Made by a program: the position numbers and the translations under genes. Of a DNA stretch of 49,764 nt, positions 16,935 to 25,966 are shown piece after piece. The DNA is from an uncultured Lachnospiraceae bacterium (GTDB lineage Bacteria; Bacillota; Clostridia; Lachnospirales; Lachnospiraceae). The first letter of the stretch is position 1; every line of letters begins with the position of its first letter. The notes under the pieces were generated by a model. It searched no databases. It was not told where the DNA came from and worked only from the letters and a program-made list of their open reading frames with translations. The stretch lies in NCBI GenBank assembly GCA_934320895.1, contig CAKRFY010000020.1, forward strand, positions 1 through 49,764. The letters run 5' to 3'.

Positions 16935-19900
16935 TTACATTTTTTCTACACCAAGTGTTACTTTCTCGCCATTGATATCCCACTCTTTTGTGAATCCAAC
17001 AGCACCATCATACTTAACTTCATTTGCAAGAACTTCTGATTTTATCTGCTCCTCATTTTTCTTCACGATATCAGCTATCTTATCATTGTCCTGCATTGAT
17101 ACACGGATATGATCCATTACCTCAAATCCTGCATCTTTACGCATTGTCTGAATCTTGCTTATAACCTCACGTACAAATCCTTCCTCGATAAGTTCAGGTG
17201 TAAGATTTGTGTCAAGTACAACTGTTATTCCACGGTCTGTATCTGAAATATAGCCTTCCATCTGTGCTGCTTCGATGAGAAGGTCATCTTTTTCAAGCAC
17301 TTCCTCGTTTCCGTCAACTGTGATAGTAAGGTTTCCTTTTTCATTTATTTCTGCCATTGCTTTTTGTCCGTCAAGTCCTGCAAGAATTTCTTTTACAGCG
17401 TTTATCTGTTTTCCAAATCTGCGGCCGAGTGTCTTAAGCTGTGGCTTGAAGCTGTATGTTGTAAGCTCACTCACATCCTGTGTGAGTACGGCTTCTTTGA
17501 CATTAAGCTCATCCTTGATAATATCCATATAGAACTCTGAAAGCTCCGTATCAGCTTTGACATACATCTTTCCGATTGGCTGACGATTTTTAATGTTTGC
17601 TGTATTACGACAAGCACGACCAATTACAACAGCTTCAAGTACAGTCTCCATATCCTCTTCAAGCTTTTTGTCGATATGGGCTTCATTTACCTCTGGGAAG
17701 TCACAGAGATGTACGCTTTCAGGTGCATTTGCATCAAGAGTGCATACAAGGTTTCTGTAAATATCCTCTGTCATAAACGGAATCATAGGTGCCGCTGCTT
17801 TTGAAATCGTTACAAGTGCAGTATAAAGTGTCATGTAAGCATTTATCTTATCCTGCTCCATGCCCTTTGCCCAGAATCTCTCACGGCAGCGTCTTACATA
17901 CCAGTTACTCATCTCATCAACAAAGCTCTGAAGTGCTTTTGCTGTCTCAGGGATACGATATGCTGCAAGGTTCTCATCTACTTCCTTAACAGTGCTGTTA
18001 AGTCTTGATAACAGCCATTTATCCATTACCGAAAGTTTGTCATAATCAAGTGTATATTTTGTTGCATCAAATTCATCAATGTTAGCATAGAGTACAAAGA
18101 ACGCATATGTGTTCCACAATGTACCCATGAACTTACGCTGTCCCTCCTGAACTGCCTTGCCATGGAAACGGTTTGGAAGCCATGGGGCACTGTTAATATA
18201 GAAATACCAACGGATAGCGTCTGCACCATATTTATCAAGTGCATCAAACGGATCTACTGCATTTCCCTTTGACTTACTCATCTTCTGTCCATTCTCATCC
18301 TGAACATGACCAAGAACGATAACATTCTCATAAGGAGCTTTATTAAATAAAAGTGTTGACTCTGCCATAAGTGAATAGAACCATCCTCTTGTCTGGTCTA
18401 CTGCCTCAGAAATAAACTGTGCAGGGAACTGAGCCTCAAATAAGTCCTTATTTTCAAACGGATAATGATGCTGTGCAAATGGCATTGCTCCTGAATCGAA
18501 CCAGCAGTCAATAACTTCTGGTACTCTCTTCATTGTCTTGCCACAGTCAGGGCACTTAAATGTTACGGCATCAATATAGGGTCTGTGAAGTTCAACCTTT
18601 GCATCTTCAGGATTTCCGCTACGCTGGGCAAGTTCTGCACGGCTTCCTATAGATTCCTGATGACCACAGCCTTCGCACTCCCAGATATTGAGCGGTGTTC
18701 CCCAATAACGGTTACGAGAGATACCCCAGTCCTGAATATTTTCAAGCCAGTTGCCGAAACGTCCTTTACCGATTGAATCAGGAATCCAATTTACTGTATT
18801 GTTGTTGCGTACAAGATCGTCTCTAACTTCTGTCATTTTAATAAACCAAGACTCTCTTGCATAATAGATAAGCGGTGTATCGCATCTCCAGCAATGAGGA
18901 TAATCATGTTCAAACTTAGGTGCCGCAAAAAGCTGCTTCTTTGCATCGAGGTCTTTTAATACTTCTGGATCAGCTTTCTTTACAAAGAGACCTGCAAATG
19001 GTGTCTCCTCTGTCATCTCACCTTTTCCGTTTACAAACTGAACAAATGGAAGATCATAGTTACGTCCTACATTGGCATCATCTTCACCAAATGCAGGTGC
19101 AATATGAACGATACCTGTACCATCTGACATAGTTACATATGTGTCACATGTAACAAAGAATCCCTTTTTATGCTGCTTATCTGCACACTCTTTTGCACAT
19201 GCATAAAGTGGTTCATACTCCTTATGCTCAAGTTCTTTACCTGCAAATGTCTCAAGAACTTCATATGCTTTTACGCCGTTCTCCTCATCAGCAAGCTTGC
19301 CGAGTACATTGTCGAGAAGTGCCTGTGCCATATAATATGTGTATCCATCTGCTGCCTTTACCTTACAGTAAGTCTCATCAGGGTTTACGCAGAGAGCAAC
19401 ATTTGATGGAAGTGTCCAAGGTGTTGTTGTCCATGCAAGAAAATATGCATCTTCATCTTTAACCTTGAAACGAACTACTGCTGAACGCTCTTTTACAAGT
19501 TTGTATCCCTGTGCAACCTCCTGTGATGAAAGAGGAGTTCCACAACGCGGACAGTAAGGGACTATCTTAAATCCTTTATATAAAAGTTTCTTGTTCCAGA
19601 TTTCTTTCAATGCCCACCACTCTGACTCAATAAAATTGTCATCGTATGTTACATATGGGTTATCCATATCAGCCCAGAAACCAACTGTACCTGAGAAATC
19701 TTCCCACATACCTTTATATTTCCAAACTGACTCTTTACATTTCTTAATAAATGGTTCAATACCATAATCTTCAATCTGATCCTTTCCATCAAGACCAAGA
19801 AGTTTCTCAACTTCAAGCTCTACTGGAAGACCATGTGTATCCCAGCCAGCTTTACGAGGAACCATATATCCCTTCATAGTTTTATATCTTGGAATCATAT

Positions 19901-20096
19901 CTTTGATAACACGTGTAAGCACATGTCCAATATGAGGCTTTCCATTTGCTGTAGGAGGTCCATCATAAAATGTATAAGTAGGACAGCCCTCTCTTGCCTT
20001 CATTGATTTTTCAAAAATCTGCTGGTTACGCCAGAATTTACCGACATTTTTCTCTCTGTCAACGAAATTTAAGTCGGTTGAAACTTTTTCGTACAT
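16935..20096 (-). CDS. ileS: Isoleucyl-tRNA synthetase
   Basis: The enzyme charges tRNA-Ile and edits misactivated valine. The product has 1053 residues, with the HIGH motif as KPHIGH (HIGH at 55-58) and KMSKS near residue 604. The connective editing domain has AWTTTPWTLPSNVAL, and the WDTHGLPVE segment is typical of the class Ia family. The length and the DTHGLPVE/FYDGPPTANG style match the longer IleS2-like type; that type is associated with intrinsic mupirocin tolerance in known cases, which I only note. The start at 20096 follows AAAGGAAA; the longer frame reads into the T-box leader. Expression is controlled by the upstream T-box. Confidence 0.97.
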   Translation of the reverse strand: MYEKVSTDLNFVDREKNVGKFWRNQQIFEKSMKAREGCPTYTFYDGPPTANGKPHIGHVLTRVIKDMIPRYKTMKGYMVPRKAGWDTHGLPVELEVEKLLGLDGKDQIEDYGIEPFIKKCKESVWKYKGMWEDFSGTVGFWADMDNPYVTYDDNFIESEWWALKEIWNKKLLYKGFKIVPYCPRCGTPLSSQEVAQGYKLVKERSAVVRFKVKDEDAYFLAWTTTPWTLPSNVALCVNPDETYCKVKAADGYTYYMAQALLDNVLGKLADEENGVKAYEVLETFAGKELEHKEYEPLYACAKECADKQHKKGFFVTCDTYVTMSDGTGIVHIAPAFGEDDANVGRNYDLPFVQFVNGKGEMTEETPFAGLFVKKADPEVLKDLDAKKQLFAAPKFEHDYPHCWRCDTPLIYYARESWFIKMTEVRDDLVRNNNTVNWIPDSIGKGRFGNWLENIQDWGISRNRYWGTPLNIWECEGCGHQESIGSRAELAQRSGNPEDAKVELHRPYIDAVTFKCPDCGKTMKRVPEVIDCWFDSGAMPFAQHHYPFENKDLFEAQFPAQFISEAVDQTRGWFYSLMAESTLLFNKAPYENVIVLGHVQDENGQKMSKSKGNAVDPFDALDKYGADAIRWYFYINSAPWLPNRFHGKAVQEGQRKFMGTLWNTYAFFVLYANIDEFDATKYTLDYDKLSVMDKWLLSRLNSTVKEVDENLAAYRIPETAKALQSFVDEMSNWYVRRCRERFWAKGMEQDKINAYMTLYTALVTISKAAAPMIPFMTEDIYRNLVCTLDANAPESVHLCDFPEVNEAHIDKKLEEDMETVLEAVVIGRACRNTANIKNRQPIGKMYVKADTELSEFYMDIIKDELNVKEAVLTQDVSELTTYSFKPQLKTLGRRFGKQINAVKEILAGLDGQKAMAEINEKGNLTITVDGNEEVLEKDDLLIEAAQMEGYISDTDRGITVVLDTNLTPELIEEGFVREVISKIQTMRKDAGFEVMDHIRVSMQDNDKIADIVKKNEEQIKSEVLANEVKYDGAVGFTKEWDINGEKVTLGVEKM

Positions 20097-20116
20097 AATC
20101 ATTTTCCTTTCATTAT

Positions 20117-20424
20117 AAAATAAAAAGCTTCCATCCCCAAACAGGATGAAAGCATAAACTATCATTAACCACCTATTCTGATGTACATCGTCTGCTCTAA
20201 ATCCGATACAGACAGAATACATGACCTATATAACGGTAGGAACCGGCTCAGTGTACTCAATATTCTCATTAAATCTGTGCAGAACACAAATCTTAGTAAC
20301 GATGTTTTCCACCTGCAACTCAGGAGTGATATTCCCAATCTGTCAGATACCCGGTTCGCACCATCCCGGACTCACTGTACTCTTTCCCAAAAAGGTACTG
20401 TCTCCGTCTCAGTCTTTAACATAT
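20117..20424 (-). promoter_or_regulatory. T-box riboswitch (isoleucine) of ileS
   Basis: The leader carries the expected parts in order. The apical stem I region contains GGTGCGAACCGG. The specifier segment GGGAATATCACTCC has the Ile codon ATC at 20328-20330. The T-box AGGTGGTTAATGAT (within 20161-20177) has the UGGU bulge that pairs with uncharged tRNA ACCA. The terminator stem GCTTTCATCC/GGATGGAAGC (20127-20153) is followed by TTTTTATTTT. An antiterminator is possible by pairing AGG and ATGA of the T-box with CCT and TCAT of the terminator arm. Uncharged tRNA-Ile should permit readthrough into ileS. Confidence 0.88.
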
Positions 20425-20430
20425 GTGTCC

Positions 20431-20459
20431 ATTTTATATTGCATTTTAAAAAAAGTCAA
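20431..20459 (-). promoter_or_regulatory. ileS T-box promoter
   Basis: On the minus strand TTGACT (20454-20459), a 17-base spacer and TAAAAT (20431-20436) give a strong sigma-A promoter. It overlaps the 3' flank of the HD-GYP gene by only a few tens of bases. Confidence 0.75.
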
Positions 20460-20487
20460 GAACAAGATAATCCACAATCTAAGGCAC

Positions 20488-21549
20488 TTATTCAAAATCA
20501 AATTTTTCATATACAGAAGTAAAATCATTTTCTACCACTGTATGAGGAGCTATCGTCACACTAATATAATCCTGATCGTTACTAAGATCAATATCTTTTC
20601 CACTACTAAGAAGTCTCACTATTGGTCTTAATGGATTCGATGTATTTGACACAACAATTCCTCTCTCTCCATTTGTCATAACAACTTCTATTCCTTTGGC
20701 ATACACTGGAACTGCTTCAAGAAATGCCTCAACTGTTTTTCTGTCAAATAAAACATTACTTCCACCCATAAGATACTCTATCGCTTCTGATAAAGCATAA
20801 GGCTTTTTATATGGACGTTTTGAAGTAAGTGCATCATATACATCTGCCACATGTATTATCTTAGCATAAGGTGGTATTTCATCTCCCACAAGCCTGTCAG
20901 GATAACCTGTCCCATCCTCATTTTCATGGTGGTGAAGAACTCCCTGCTTAGTCCTAGCAGATATAAGCCAATTCTCATCAAGTATATCATAGGAATATCT
21001 CGCATGTTCCTGAACCAGTCTATATTCAGCCATCGTAAGTCTTGCAGGCTTATTTATTATTGCTGGATCTATCTTTGTTTTTCCTATATCATGCATTAGT
21101 GCCGCAAGACAAAGTTCATACAACGACTCATCATCATATGAAAGATAAATTCCTATAATTGTTGATATAACAGCAACATTTACTGAATGTTTATATGTAT
21201 AATTATCATAAGTTCTAAGGTCTTTTATATCAAGCGAAATACTTTTATCTTTATCAAGAAGCTGACTTACAATATCTTTTGCTATAGTTTTTAATGAATC
21301 TATATTTCCATCTTTTAAAGCCTGCGTAGCTTTATTTCTAAGTTCAACTGAAATAACTTCCTCTATATCAATTCCCTTTGAAAATTCATCTTCTATATAA
21401 ACACCCTGATAACCCCTTATTGACAATCTTTTTATATATTCTTTTGTAAGCTTAGTATTAACTGACAATAAGATTCTTCCATCGTCATCATATACTTCTT
21501 TTGCCAAAATCATTCCGGGACTTACCTTTTCAATGTTTAAGTATCTCAT
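20488..21549 (-). CDS. HD-GYP domain phosphohydrolase
   Basis: HD-GYP proteins usually hydrolyse cyclic di-GMP. The 353-residue product has an N-terminal region of about 100 residues (MRYLNIEKVSPGMILAKEVYD..., a DUF3391-like part) and a full HD-GYP domain with MHDIGK (about residue 155), the mid-domain histidines QEHARYSYDIL, and HHHENEDGTGYP with the GYP triad. All metal-binding residues appear present, so activity is plausible. The start at 21549 is favoured by GGAAGGAT upstream; a longer frame to 21612 exists without a good site. It stands alone, reading toward the ileS T-box promoter. Confidence 0.88.
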   Translation of the reverse strand: MRYLNIEKVSPGMILAKEVYDDDGRILLSVNTKLTKEYIKRLSIRGYQGVYIEDEFSKGIDIEEVISVELRNKATQALKDGNIDSLKTIAKDIVSQLLDKDKSISLDIKDLRTYDNYTYKHSVNVAVISTIIGIYLSYDDESLYELCLAALMHDIGKTKIDPAIINKPARLTMAEYRLVQEHARYSYDILDENWLISARTKQGVLHHHENEDGTGYPDRLVGDEIPPYAKIIHVADVYDALTSKRPYKKPYALSEAIEYLMGGSNVLFDRKTVEAFLEAVPVYAKGIEVVMTNGERGIVVSNTSNPLRPIVRLLSSGKDIDLSNDQDYISVTIAPHTVVENDFTSVYEKFDFE

Positions 21550-21824
21550 TAACTGCTTTATCCTTCCTGAACAAAAACAATTACTATCCATGCAGATTTC
21601 CAGATAGAACATAACAACTAATATGTCATGATCAAGCTATGAACAGTAAAAACATTAACCTTCATATTTAACTTTTATATTATTTTTACATAAGCACAAC
21701 TGCACATTATAACCACTCTCTTTGTAAAAATCAACATCTATCATCAAATATTTAATATATTTTAAAATTGTTATTTATTTATTCAAATTTTATTCATATA
21801 TAGTAAGTCCTGTAAATACATTTT

Positions 21825-21859
21825 GATAAAACTTCTTTTGTCCTGTAAAAAGTTTTATC
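21825..21859 (+). other. hairpin in HD-GYP/ABC intergenic gap
   Basis: GATAAAACTT (21825-21834) and AAGTTTTATC (21850-21859) form a perfect 10-bp stem. It lies in the 373-base AT-rich gap upstream of the HD-GYP gene, beside the ABC terminator. No gene is visible in the rest of the gap (21550-21922). Confidence 0.4.
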
Positions 21860-21867
21860 TACAAAAT

Positions 21868-21915
21868 AAACAGGGTTAACATTTATCTTTTATGTAATAA
21901 ATGTTAACCCTGTTT
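21868..21915 (-). terminator. amino-acid ABC operon terminator
   Basis: AAACAGGGTTAACATTTAT (21868-21886) pairs perfectly with its complement at 21897-21915 around a 10-base loop, immediately after the ATPase stop codon and followed on the minus strand by T-rich sequence. Confidence 0.8.
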
Positions 21916-21922
21916 CATATAA

Positions 21923-22681
21923 CTAAATTCCAAGACGTTTTAAAAATTCCTGCGTTCTTTGATTTTTAGGCGCATCTATAACTTCCTCAGGCGTTCCCTC
22001 TTCGACTATAACTCCTCCATCCATAAATATAACCCTGTCAGAAACTGCCCTTGCAAACTCAATCTCATGTGTGACAACGACCATTGTCATCTTTTCTTCA
22101 GCAAGGCTCTTCATAACTCTTAATATTCCTGCTGTAATCTCAGGATCAAGTGCCGATGTAGGCTCATCGAAAAAAAGCATTTTAGGCTTTAAAGCAAGAG
22201 CTCTTGCAATAGCAACTCGCTGCTGCTGACCTCCTGAAAGTTCACACGGATAAGCATTTTCCTTATCCTCAAGCCCTACCTTTCTAAGAAGCTCCCTTGC
22301 CTCTTTAAACACCTCGTCCTTAACCCTTTTCTGATTGCATATCGGAGCATCTGTTATATTCTTCATAACAGAATAATGTGGAAAAAGATTAAAATTCTGA
22401 AAAACAAGCCCAAAATTTTGCTGTGCTTTTCTTATAGAATTTTTATCAGGATAAACCGCACTTCCCGATTCATCTTTAACAACATCTTCTCCACAATAAG
22501 CTATATCTCCGCCGTCTGCCTTTTCAAGAAAAGTTGCGCATCGCAGTAATGTCGATTTTCCCGAACCTGAAGGCCCTATTATTGATACAACCTCTCCCTC
22601 TTTTACGCTTAAACTAATATCTTTTAATACCGTTTTTTCATCAAATTTCTTTTTGATGTGATTCATTTCTAATATGTTCAT
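21923..22681 (-). CDS. Polar amino-acid ABC transporter ATP-binding protein
   Basis: The 252-residue ATPase energises uptake by the fused permease encoded just upstream. It has Walker [10 protein letters not shown] (36-44), the Q-loop [15 protein letters not shown], signature [15 protein letters not shown], Walker [15 protein letters not shown] and the H-loop VVVTHE, closest in style to GlnQ/HisP ATPases. It carries a small insertion ([20 protein letters not shown]) between the first strands. It follows the permease by 100 bases and ends at a strong terminator. The substrate is a polar amino acid, not resolvable further. Confidence 0.92.
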   Translation of the reverse strand: MNILEMNHIKKKFDEKTVLKDISLSVKEGEVVSIIGPSGSGKSTLLRCATFLEKADGGDIAYCGEDVVKDESGSAVYPDKNSIRKAQQNFGLVFQNFNLFPHYSVMKNITDAPICNQKRVKDEVFKEARELLRKVGLEDKENAYPCELSGGQQQRVAIARALALKPKMLFFDEPTSALDPEITAGILRVMKSLAEEKMTMVVVTHEIEFARAVSDRVIFMDGGVIVEEGTPEEVIDAPKNQRTQEFLKRLGI

Positions 22682-22781
22682 ATTTGTCCAAACCTTTCAC
22701 ATATCTATATATTCCCATCTGTATCTGCTACAGCACACACTTTACTATCCCTAAACTTCCATCCGCAAAACTTTTTCTTCT

Positions 22782-24365
22782 CTATCTATAATAGTCAAAT
22801 TTCTTCTCTATCAGTTCCATGACATATGCCACTATAAAGTTAAATACATAATAGAACAGACCTGCTACAAAAAGTGGCATAACTGATGCCATGCTTGAGG
22901 ATACATGCTGCGCAACATTAAACATCTCTGTATATGCAACTGCAAATGCAAGCGATGTATCTTTTACAAGAGTGATAACCTCATTTGTGACAGGTGGCAT
23001 AATTCTCTTTATCATCTGAGGGAATATTATTTTAAAGAATGTTCCTGCCTTGCTGTATCCAAGCACCTCCGCTGCCTCTCTTTGACCTACAGGTATACTT
23101 TGGATTCCTGAACGATAAATCTCCGCAAAATATGCTGCATAGTTTAAGGCAAATCCTATGATAACAGCGTAAAAACGATATTCATACGGAAGCTTGATCT
23201 TAAAAATATAATATGGACCATAAAATACTACAAGTAACTGAAGCATAAGTGGTGTACCACGCATTATAGATATGTATATCTTCGCTATCCACTGAACTAT
23301 CTTTATCCTTGACATCCTCATTGCCGTAAGTGGAAGTCCCAGCGGCATTGAAAATACAAGTGTGAGCACAAATATAAGAAGAGTTGCACCCATGCCCTCT
23401 GACAACTGCAATGCAATATTTATGAAACTTTTATTCTTCGTATTAGAAGCTTTCTCTCCCGGTACAGCCGCATCATTTGTATCCTCCTTCTGTGGAGCAG
23501 GCGTTATCTTTGCAACCTCAGGCACTTTTCCACCATCAATATATGTCTTGTCATCAAGACTTAAACAGGCACTATCCTCAAGTTTCCATTTCTTAACAAT
23601 AGTATCAAATGTTCCATCCTGGAGCATTTCAAGTAATGTCACCTGAACTTTATCACGAAGTTTTGTATTGCCTTTCTTAAAACCGATGCCATATTCCTCT
23701 GATGAAAGTCTTTCATCAAGCATCTTATACTTGTCTCCTGACGCCTCAAGTTTATACGATGCAACACCTATGTCCATACATACCGCATCAACCATTCCAC
23801 TTTCAAGGTTCATAAATGCCGAATTATAGTCGCCTACCTCTGTTATCTCCTTCATTGACTTCGCAAGCTTTTTATTTTCAGGAGTTGCATCATTTCCCTT
23901 AAGAGCTGCAAGTGCTGAAGAATCAGACTGCACACAAACAATCTTCCCATTAAGATCACTTAACTTTTTTATATCAGAATCCTTGTTTACAATAACTATC
24001 TGTGAATTGTCGATATATGGTGTAGACCATGTATACTGATTTTCCCTTCCGTTCATTGTAAAGCCGTTCCATATGCAATCTATATTTCCAACCTTAAGTT
24101 CAGTGTCTTTCGATTCCCAGTCAATCGGCTGCTTTACAAGTTCCCAGCCATTTCTCTTGGCCACCTGTGCAGCAAGATCGAGATCAAATCCCACATACTC
24201 ACCATCATCACTGAGATATCCGTAAGGTGGAAAACTTGCATCAAATCCTACGACAAACTTCTGCTTTGCATCTGCCTTCATCCCCTGTCCAAAAATAAAC
24301 ATTACACCGAACATAAACAACACAAATTTTATTAGTCTGCCGGTTTTTAAAAATCTTTTGTCCAT
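22782..24365 (-). CDS. Fused amino-acid binding protein-permease
   Basis: The 527-residue product joins two transporter parts. After a signal anchor (about residues 11-30) comes a periplasmic-type solute-binding domain (FVVGFDASFPPYGYLSDDGEYVGFDLDLAAQVAKRNGW..., to about residue 270). A linker (VAKITPAPQKEDTNDAAVPG) leads to a HisM/GlnP-type permease (from about residue 305) with the EAA loop EAAEVLGYSKAGTFFKIIFPQ. Such fusions are common in Firmicutes. The start at 24365 follows GGATGG. With the ATPase downstream it forms a complete importer. Confidence 0.9.
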   Translation of the reverse strand: MDKRFLKTGRLIKFVLFMFGVMFIFGQGMKADAKQKFVVGFDASFPPYGYLSDDGEYVGFDLDLAAQVAKRNGWELVKQPIDWESKDTELKVGNIDCIWNGFTMNGRENQYTWSTPYIDNSQIVIVNKDSDIKKLSDLNGKIVCVQSDSSALAALKGNDATPENKKLAKSMKEITEVGDYNSAFMNLESGMVDAVCMDIGVASYKLEASGDKYKMLDERLSSEEYGIGFKKGNTKLRDKVQVTLLEMLQDGTFDTIVKKWKLEDSACLSLDDKTYIDGGKVPEVAKITPAPQKEDTNDAAVPGEKASNTKNKSFINIALQLSEGMGATLLIFVLTLVFSMPLGLPLTAMRMSRIKIVQWIAKIYISIMRGTPLMLQLLVVFYGPYYIFKIKLPYEYRFYAVIIGFALNYAAYFAEIYRSGIQSIPVGQREAAEVLGYSKAGTFFKIIFPQMIKRIMPPVTNEVITLVKDTSLAFAVAYTEMFNVAQHVSSSMASVMPLFVAGLFYYVFNFIVAYVMELIEKKFDYYR

Positions 24366-24520
24366 CATTTCCATCCAATCTGTTTTTATTTTTACTATCA
24401 CAAAAAATTTCCGCATATATGCCGATTATTTTTAAATGACAATTACACATCTTTCATATAATAGCATAGTTTTGGAATTCTGTGGGATTTTTTTCAGAAT
24501 TTTGGATTTTTTGAAATAAG

Positions 24521-24561
24521 TAAAAGGCAGTCAATTTTTTTCTAAAAACAACTGCCTTTTA
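24521..24561 (-). terminator. rhodanese terminator
   Basis: TAAAAGGCAGT (24521-24531) pairs perfectly with ACTGCCTTTTA (24551-24561). It lies about 36 bases after the rhodanese stop, between that gene and the ABC operon. Confidence 0.7.
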
Positions 24562-24597
24562 CCCGAATATAAATCATTTGTACATCACTTAAGTACT

Positions 24598-24972
24598 TCA
24601 TTTCAAACTTCTTAATTCCCTATACTTTTCAAATCCGCCATTCAGACTAACGACGGGATAACCAAGTTTTGCAAGATCTCTGGTAGCGTAAATACTCTGG
24701 TTTCCCCTGTCACAATAAAGAATAATAAGTCTAATACCTTTTTTATTAAAAATCTCCCTGTCCTCATTTGTCACATAGTTTCTTGAAAATACTCTCTTTA
24801 TATCTTTCTCCAAAGAATCAATATCTATCCAGACAGCACCGGGAATGTGTTCAATATCATAATCGTTTCTATCACGCAAGTCAAAAATCAGCACATCACT
24901 CCGACCAAGATAATCTTTAAGCTGCCGTGAAGGAAGGATGCGGATTGAGTTTTTAATATTATCAAAGGTCAT
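24598..24972 (-). CDS. Rhodanese-like domain protein
   Basis: Single-domain rhodaneses transfer sulfane sulfur through a cysteine persulfide. The 124-residue product has the first conserved part LIFDLRDRNDYDIEHIPGAVWIDID (28-52) and the active-site loop YCDRGNQS with Cys87, then the C-terminal GGFEKY motif. It is a complete single domain. A GATGGAG ribosome site lies upstream. The in vivo sulfur donor or acceptor cannot be inferred; the sulfate transporter at 44-48 kb is far away. Confidence 0.88.
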   Translation of the reverse strand: MTFDNIKNSIRILPSRQLKDYLGRSDVLIFDLRDRNDYDIEHIPGAVWIDIDSLEKDIKRVFSRNYVTNEDREIFNKKGIRLIILYCDRGNQSIYATRDLAKLGYPVVSLNGGFEKYRELRSLK

Positions 24973-25068
24973 AATTTTGTGTCTCCATCATATATTTTTT
25001 AAGTACGCCTAATATACCTTATAATTTATATTATGAAAACAACTTATATATTGTGTATTATTATTTTA

Positions 25069-25440
25069 TTATATTTCAAATCTTTGAACCAGCTCATTCA
25101 ATGTAACTGCCTGTGCCGCTAACTCCTCACTTGTTGCAGAAGTTTCCTCAGCCATAGCAGAATTATCCTGTACAATCTCTGAAATATCTTTAATACCATC
25201 ACGTATCTGATCAATACTCTTCATCTGATCATCTGCTGACTGCGCCGTACCCTGAATCATTCCATTTGCAACACGAACACGCTCTACTGCCTCATCAAGA
25301 GATGCTATTACATCATTTACGATCGCATTACCATTCTCAATTTTTTGTCCTTTGTTCCTTTTCTTTTTACTCTTTCGTTCTCTGCTACTATAATCTCTCC
25401 ATTCTGAATAATTAAAAACGACAAATATATTATAGCACAA
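25069..25440 (-). pseudogene. Methyl-accepting chemotaxis protein remnant
   Basis: Only the last 90 or so residues of a chemotaxis receptor signalling domain remain (from IENGNAIVNDVIASLDEAVERVRVANG to the end LAAQAVTLNELVQRFEI), including the MAEETSATSEELAAQA segment near the methylation helix. The upstream 30 residues are unrelated and basic, and the receptor tip, membrane and sensor parts are absent. A short adjacent frame on the same strand (25317-25565, ending MVMRS) may hold further debris. This is a decayed 3' fragment. Confidence 0.8.
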
Positions 25441-25592
25441 TTATTATAATCGTACAAAAAAATACAAATCTTTATTATTTTAAAAAAATAGAATATGTCT
25501 AAAAGTAAATGCATCAATCTATAAATACTATTGTAAATATGAATAAATTGTAAAAAATATTGCATTTTTCTTCATATTTTGTTAAAAAATTG

Positions 25593-25620
25593 TTGCTATT
25601 TTCCAAATATATGCTACAAT
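25593..25620 (+). promoter_or_regulatory. promoter of small-RNA candidate
   Basis: TTGCTA (25593-25598), a 16-base spacer ending in an extended TGC, and TACAAT (25615-25620). It is followed by no gene until a terminator 110 bases later. The upstream AT-rich stretch (25441-25592) shows nothing else. Confidence 0.6.
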
Positions 25621-25626
25621 AAATCT

Positions 25627-25772
25627 TGTAGTTTACTAACATGTATAGCTGTTTTGAATATTCCTGTGGAGAGGGTGTGCAGCTTTCAGCTTATACATTG
25701 TTTATTATTTGTTCCCACCTATTTATAAAGAATCAGCCGTTTTGAATTATATCAAAACGGCTGATTTTTTAT
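25627..25772 (+). ncRNA. candidate small RNA with own promoter and terminator
   Basis: A strong extended -10 promoter is followed by about 145 nt that end in a perfect 15-bp terminator stem (25731-25745 with 25752-25766) plus a T run. Inside, TGTATA and GCTG (25642-25651) pair with CAGC and TATACA (25687-25697) with one bulged base, enclosing a purine-rich GTGGAGAGGGTGTG segment; CCCACC at 25714-25719 could compete for it. No convincing coding frame is present. A 6S-like RNA was considered but its diagnostic elements were not recognised. Confidence 0.55.
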
Positions 25773-25848
25773 AATATAACTGATTATCACTAATATAACT
25801 GATTTCGGTCTTTGTAACTTAAAAACAGCAAAAATCGCTATAAAATTC

Positions 25849-25877
25849 TTGCCATATATTTACATTTCTGATATAAT
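25849..25877 (+). promoter_or_regulatory. promoter of the AGCS symporter
   Basis: TTGCCA (25849-25854), 17-base spacer, TATAAT (25872-25877): a near-consensus sigma-A promoter about 90 bases before the symporter start. Confidence 0.75.
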
Positions 25878-25900
25878 ATTTTTAATTTATGTAACCAAAG

Positions 25901-25933
25901 GCGATTACGGAATATTCTGTAACCGCTTTTTTT
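25901..25933 (+). promoter_or_regulatory. terminator-like hairpin in the symporter leader
   Basis: GCGATTACGGAAT (25901-25913) and ATTCTGTAACCGC (25914-25926) pair at 12 of 13 positions and are followed by TTTTTTTA. It lies between the promoter and the start codon, so transcription must pass it: a possible attenuator. A second GTAACC at 25891-25896 could pair alternatively with GGCGATTAC. Confidence 0.55.
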
Positions 25934-25966
25934 ATCTTATATTATTTTTTTAGAAAGAGGTGTTAT

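Noticed and set aside
22782..24365. The binding protein-permease fusion as a novelty
   Set aside because: Such fusions in amino-acid ABC importers are common in Firmicutes.
25627..25772. Glycine riboswitch for the downstream symporter
   Set aside because: The conserved glycine-aptamer segments are absent, and a complete terminator plus a new promoter separate it from the symporter.
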